A stretch of DNA of 64,000 nucleotides from Flagellimonas algicola. GTDB lineage: Bacteria > Bacteroidota > Bacteroidia > Flavobacteriales > Flavobacteriaceae. Every line of letters starts with the position of its first letter. The stretch's first letter is position 1. The stretch is from positions 124,001 through 188,000 of the forward strand of contig NZ_VCNI01000003.1 in NCBI RefSeq assembly GCF_005937185.1. The letters are read 5' to 3'. Made by a program: the position numbers and the translations under genes. The notes beneath the pieces were generated by a model. That model saw only the letters and a list, made by a program, of their open reading frames with translations. It ran no database searches and was not told where the DNA came from. Shown here piece after piece: positions 60,640 through 64,000 of the stretch.

Positions 60640-60716
60640 GAGTGCGCTATTTAATTTTTTGCAAAAATAGCCACAAACCAAAGATTTACGTCAACAAATT
60701 GCACTGATTATGTTGA

Positions 60717-63212
60717 TTAAAAGTTAAATCCGAAGGTTCCTGTTACCCCAAAGCGTCTTGCATCGAGATTATCGAGGTAATTGCCACGGAAATTGAAGTC
60801 AATCCGAAAGATTTTAAAGATGTTCCCGATGCCAAAGGAGTATTCCCAATAGATCTGATCTTCTGGTGCCATTAAAGGAATGTTGGTAGGTGCGCTAAGT
60901 GCTTTATTTTCATCTGAAAGCTGGCCCCACGCTCCCCGAAGTCCTACAATTTCCCTTAAATTCCAATTTCGAAGTACCGGAATTCTTGAAAACAAGCGAC
61001 CATTGAAGTTATGCTCTAGGTGAAGGGTAGCATAGGTATCCGTCACGAATTCATAAAAATCCAGATTGGGGAATGCATTATATAAGGAAAACAAGGTCTG
61101 GTTGCCTGGCACAACGCTCAGCAAGCTTAGTGGTACCTCTCCAAATGTTTTCCCCAATTCTACGCTACTTGTCAACCTTCCAAAACCACCTATTTGCCAG
61201 GGTTGTCGGTAGGAGAATTGGATTCTTTCGTAGTCAAAATCGCTCTCTAAAAAACCACTGATCCCTTTGGTGTAGTTAAGAAGGATGGTACTGTAATCAT
61301 CATTTACAGCAACGGGTTCTACCCCGTATCCAATAATTCTTCTCCCTGGGGTATAGATCAAGGTAGTGTTGATATCAAATTGTTTGACTTCCGAAGAGAT
61401 ACCACCAGGAGCTTCAGGATCTATGTAATCCAAGCTAAAATCATCCGGTAAGGCTGAGCTTAGGGCTCGCATGGAACTCCCTAGTCGTACCCGGAAATTT
61501 TTAAATGGTTCCATTTCCAAATTGAAGGTGGACAAATCAATATTGGTCAATCGATTGTTATTCCCAACTGTAACAAGGGAAGACGAAGCTATACTTCTGC
61601 CCAGCACATCATTTGTACTCGTTAGGCTCAGTCCCAGCTGTTCAATATCCCTTCGATGTCCCCCTGACAGAATCAATCTTGACTTTCTATCCAACAAAAA
61701 CTTAGCAGAAAGACCATGCTTGAACTTTTTATCCGTAAAGCCATAGGCCATATAACCTTCCAATCGCCAGGTATCGTTTTGACCAAAATAGGTTCTTGCA
61801 CCCGCTCTTAAACGAGCTCCTTCTGCATCGTTAAACCCAAAAGTGCTGTAAATGTCACCTATATCAATATTCCATTTGTCTATTTCAATGTAACCGGAAC
61901 CAAGAATGCTGACAATATCATAGTAGGTACGGAATTTGGGCACCGTCTTAAGGGTGTCCAATAATTTAAAAATCCCAGATTCGTCCTCATTCAGTCGTTC
62001 CAAACGGGCATTGCTCCAGAACGTACTGTCGCGTGAAAAGACCCTCGGGTCATAAGGGTCGGATACGGCTTTATAAAAATCCTCTGGACGACTGGTATCG
62101 AACTGGTAGTTATCATAAACTGAGGTACGCTTGCCATAAATTCCTCGTGATTTCTCCTTTTTGGAAAAACTGAAATCACTCAACATATGATCTCGTTTCA
62201 AAAGAAAAACAGAATCGTTCACCACATCAAACTCTTGTTCAATATAAATTTCCTTGACCCAGTTGATATTAGCACTCTTGGTAACTTGCAGGTTGATTTT
62301 CTTGATCGCATAAGTGGTATCAGCAACCCAAAAGTCCCCTTTAAAGGTCAGCTCGTTCTTCCGTCTGGGATAGTAAATAATGTTATAGCACCATTTGTCA
62401 TCGATATAGGTACTATCTGACAACACATAATTATAGGTATCCACTCCGGTTTTGGACAATGGACTGGTGAAACTCTTATCAAAAAACTTCAGGTAGTTTT
62501 CATACACATCATAGTCAGAATACAGGTCTTCCACAAATGCGGTTATGGACTGGTGTCCATCAAAACCAGAACTTTTATTCCCCAATACATCCTCTTTTTC
62601 TTCTCCCAAAAGGTTGTCGCCATAAACTTTGGAGAATGTTTCGTTCAAAAACATGGGGAGATAGGTCTTTCCAGTCACCCTTGACGTATCCAGATTTTCG
62701 AACATGAATTCCAGTCCTTTAAAGAGCTTACTTTTGATCAGGGCACTGTCAATGGTGTTCAGATCAAACTCTACCTTTTCATATTTATCATATTGGTATT
62801 GTTTGAACTTTCGCACCCCATTTTCCCTTTTTTTGGCCCAAATTTTCTTCAGAATGTCAATGGCGGGATTATTCTTTTTGGATTGCTTGCCCGTATATAC
62901 AATCACCTCCTTTAATTGTTCCGTGGATTCCTCAAGTATTACCTGCATATCATAGTTGACCTTCTGGGCCAATTCGATTACCACGGATTCATAACCAATA
63001 AAGGACACCTCAACTGAAGAATAGGTATTATCAGATTCCAGATAAAAACGACCATTGTCGTTGGTAATGGTCCCTTCTGTAGAATTTGGGAACACAATAT
63101 TGGCAAAAGCAATGGGTGAGCCATCGGCGTCCACTACAATACCGCTGACTTTGGTTTGCGAGAAAAGGGAACAAAAGGATAAAAGAAAAATAGCGACAAG
63201 GAATCTTCTCAT
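60717..63212 (-). CDS. DUF5686 outer membrane protein with carboxypeptidase-regulatory-like domain
   Basis: About 831 residues: signal peptide MRRFLVAIFLLSFCSLFSQ, a CarboxypepD_reg-like sandwich (VSGIVVDADGSPIAFANIVFPNSTEGTITNDNGRFYL, about 20-105), and a long DUF5686 part ending in a barrel-like C-terminus (FGIGNIFKIFRIDFNFRGNYLDNLDARRFGVTGTFGFNF). It is a probable outer-membrane protein of unknown function, common in Bacteroidota. An ATG four codons upstream is an alternative start. Confidence 0.87.
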   Translation of the reverse strand: MRRFLVAIFLLSFCSLFSQTKVSGIVVDADGSPIAFANIVFPNSTEGTITNDNGRFYLESDNTYSSVEVSFIGYESVVIELAQKVNYDMQVILEESTEQLKEVIVYTGKQSKKNNPAIDILKKIWAKKRENGVRKFKQYQYDKYEKVEFDLNTIDSALIKSKLFKGLEFMFENLDTSRVTGKTYLPMFLNETFSKVYGDNLLGEEKEDVLGNKSSGFDGHQSITAFVEDLYSDYDVYENYLKFFDKSFTSPLSKTGVDTYNYVLSDSTYIDDKWCYNIIYYPRRKNELTFKGDFWVADTTYAIKKINLQVTKSANINWVKEIYIEQEFDVVNDSVFLLKRDHMLSDFSFSKKEKSRGIYGKRTSVYDNYQFDTSRPEDFYKAVSDPYDPRVFSRDSTFWSNARLERLNEDESGIFKLLDTLKTVPKFRTYYDIVSILGSGYIEIDKWNIDIGDIYSTFGFNDAEGARLRAGARTYFGQNDTWRLEGYMAYGFTDKKFKHGLSAKFLLDRKSRLILSGGHRRDIEQLGLSLTSTNDVLGRSIASSSLVTVGNNNRLTNIDLSTFNLEMEPFKNFRVRLGSSMRALSSALPDDFSLDYIDPEAPGGISSEVKQFDINTTLIYTPGRRIIGYGVEPVAVNDDYSTILLNYTKGISGFLESDFDYERIQFSYRQPWQIGGFGRLTSSVELGKTFGEVPLSLLSVVPGNQTLFSLYNAFPNLDFYEFVTDTYATLHLEHNFNGRLFSRIPVLRNWNLREIVGLRGAWGQLSDENKALSAPTNIPLMAPEDQIYWEYSFGIGNIFKIFRIDFNFRGNYLDNLDARRFGVTGTFGFNF

Positions 63213-63306
63213 GTTCTGATACATACGCACAGCAAAACCGAGGTGGTTTTTCAAAAGTGCTTGGTCAATTTTGTTTAAAAGTAATTTTCTATCAAAAACT
63301 ATTCCT

Positions 63307-63343
63307 TAAAAAAAGCCTCATCAACTTTTTGGTTGACGAGGCT
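63307..63343 (-). terminator. Rho-independent terminator after pdhB
   Basis: AGCCTCGTCAAC and GTTGATGAGGCT pair (minus strand, one wobble) around a 6-base loop, followed by seven T. Confidence 0.9.
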
Positions 63344-63368
63344 AATATACCGTACAAATATATGTAAC

Positions 63369-64000
63369 TTATTTATATAACACTTTCTTAACAGCCTTGA
63401 TCACATCGTTATGATTGGGCAACCACTCGGCCAACAATACGGGAGAGTATGGAGCCGGGGTATCAGCTGTATTGATTTTTACGATAGGAGCATCCAAATA
63501 ATCGAAAGCCTTATCCTGAACATGATAGGTAATTTCGGTAGCTACGTTGCCAAAAGGCCAAGCTTCTTCCAAAACAACCAAGCGATTGGTTTTTTTAACA
63601 GAATTTAGAATGGCATCATGATCCATTGGGCGAACTGTACGAAGATCAATAATCTCGCAGCTAATTCCTTCTTTTTCCAATTCATCAGCAGCTTTGTAAG
63701 CCTCCTTGATAATTTTTCCGAAGGAAACTATAGTAACATCCGTTCCTTCCCTTTTAATATCCGCAACGCCTAGTGGAATGGTGTATTCGCCCTCTGGCAC
63801 TTCCCCTTTATCCCCATACATTTGTTCCGATTCCATAAAAATAACCGGATCATCATCACGGATGGCAGCTTTCAACAAGCCTTTGGCATCAGCCGGATTG
63901 GATGGCACCACCACTTTTAACCCCGGGCAATTGGCAAACCAGCTTTCAAACGCTTGTGAATGCGTGGCCGCCAGCTGACCTGCGGAGGCCGTTGGCCCTC
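63369..64000 (-). CDS. pdhB: Pyruvate dehydrogenase E1 component, beta subunit (3' part)
   Basis: About 210 C-terminal residues; the 5' end lies beyond the window. Visible: RGPTASAGQLAATHSQAFESWFANCPGLKVVVPSNPADAKGLL (in two halves across the first 45 residues), DDPVIFMESEQMYG, VADIKREGTDVTIVSFG, and the E1-beta C-terminal domain IDLRTVRPMDHDAILNSVKKTNRLVVLEE. The frame continues upstream of the apparent Met codon at 63914 with family sequence, so that codon is internal. The AASHSQAF-like segment contains the catalytic His. Confidence 0.94.
   Translation of the reverse strand, partial: GPTASAGQLAATHSQAFESWFANCPGLKVVVPSNPADAKGLLKAAIRDDDPVIFMESEQMYGDKGEVPEGEYTIPLGVADIKREGTDVTIVSFGKIIKEAYKAADELEKEGISCEIIDLRTVRPMDHDAILNSVKKTNRLVVLEEAWPFGNVATEITYHVQDKAFDYLDAPIVKINTADTPAPYSPVLLAEWLPNHNDVIKAVKKVLYK

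Noticed and set aside
63369-63914. Separate short gene starting at 63914
   Set aside because: The same frame continues upstream with E1-beta family sequence to the window edge, so it is the 3' part of pdhB.

Overview
The window is chromosomal DNA from a member of the Bacteroidota, most likely a marine flavobacterium (Flavobacteriaceae, Muricauda/Zobellia-like). This rests on the gliding-motility ABC subunit GldA, SusC-style and DUF5686 outer-membrane proteins, the DAHP synthase/chorismate mutase fusion, the MetX-aspartokinase-homoserine dehydrogenase fusion, promoters of the flavobacterial type (TTG-N17-23-TAnnTTTG), and A-rich rather than Shine-Dalgarno leaders with several TTG starts. I found no rRNA, tRNA, prophage, insertion sequence or CRISPR array. 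Most genes are on the minus strand. The taxonomic guess comes from gene content only.

Layout. 1-5.6 kb: ECF sigma factor with the start of its probable anti-sigma partner, a polyprenyl synthase, rlmN, queA and aroA. 5.6-13.2 kb: a MazG-like hydrolase, two adjacent DUF3857/transglutaminase-like proteins, dtd-rsgA, two tandem secreted paralogs and a DUF2807 protein. 13.3-17.4 kb: a Phe/Tyr operon (pheA, aminotransferase, tyrA, DAHPS-CM) preceded by what looks like a complete ribosome-mediated attenuator with an aromatic leader peptide. 17.6-24.3 kb: gldA, DinB protein, TonB-dependent receptor, membrane-bound LuxR regulator, PLP decarboxylase. 24.2-27.6 kb: a redox/NO-like operon (thioredoxin-like protein, lipoprotein, DUF2024, Cys-rich MarR, Crp/Fnr, membrane protein, truncated haemoglobin). 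27.6-31.6 kb: serine hydrolase, AraC regulator, DUF2807 lipoprotein, PagL-type deacylase.

31.7-54.4 kb is a sulfur, methionine and SAM block. A SAM-I riboswitch precedes the split metH/metF operon. A sulfite-reduction operon (cysH, siroheme sulfite reductase with a HEPN tail, cobA, ferredoxin-NADP reductase) and a second cysH operon are each preceded by the same pair of 17-bp palindromes and lie next to an Rrf2 regulator. A decayed 3' end of a second Rrf2 gene between them shows that the unit was once tandemly duplicated. A second SAM-I riboswitch precedes metY, metX-thrA and metZ, and a SAM-II-like aptamer precedes metK. Sulfide, homoserine activation, methionine synthesis and SAM synthesis are thus together, under two riboswitch classes and one protein regulator.

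54.5-64 kb: deoxynucleoside kinase, TlpA-like lipoprotein, TonB, membrane and soluble pyrophosphatases, a DUF5686 outer-membrane protein and the 3' part of pdhB. A short REP-like repeat (core CTGAGCGnAGTCGAA and variants) recurs across the window. It has entered two coding sequences and flanks a GIY-YIG gene that has no normal start codon.
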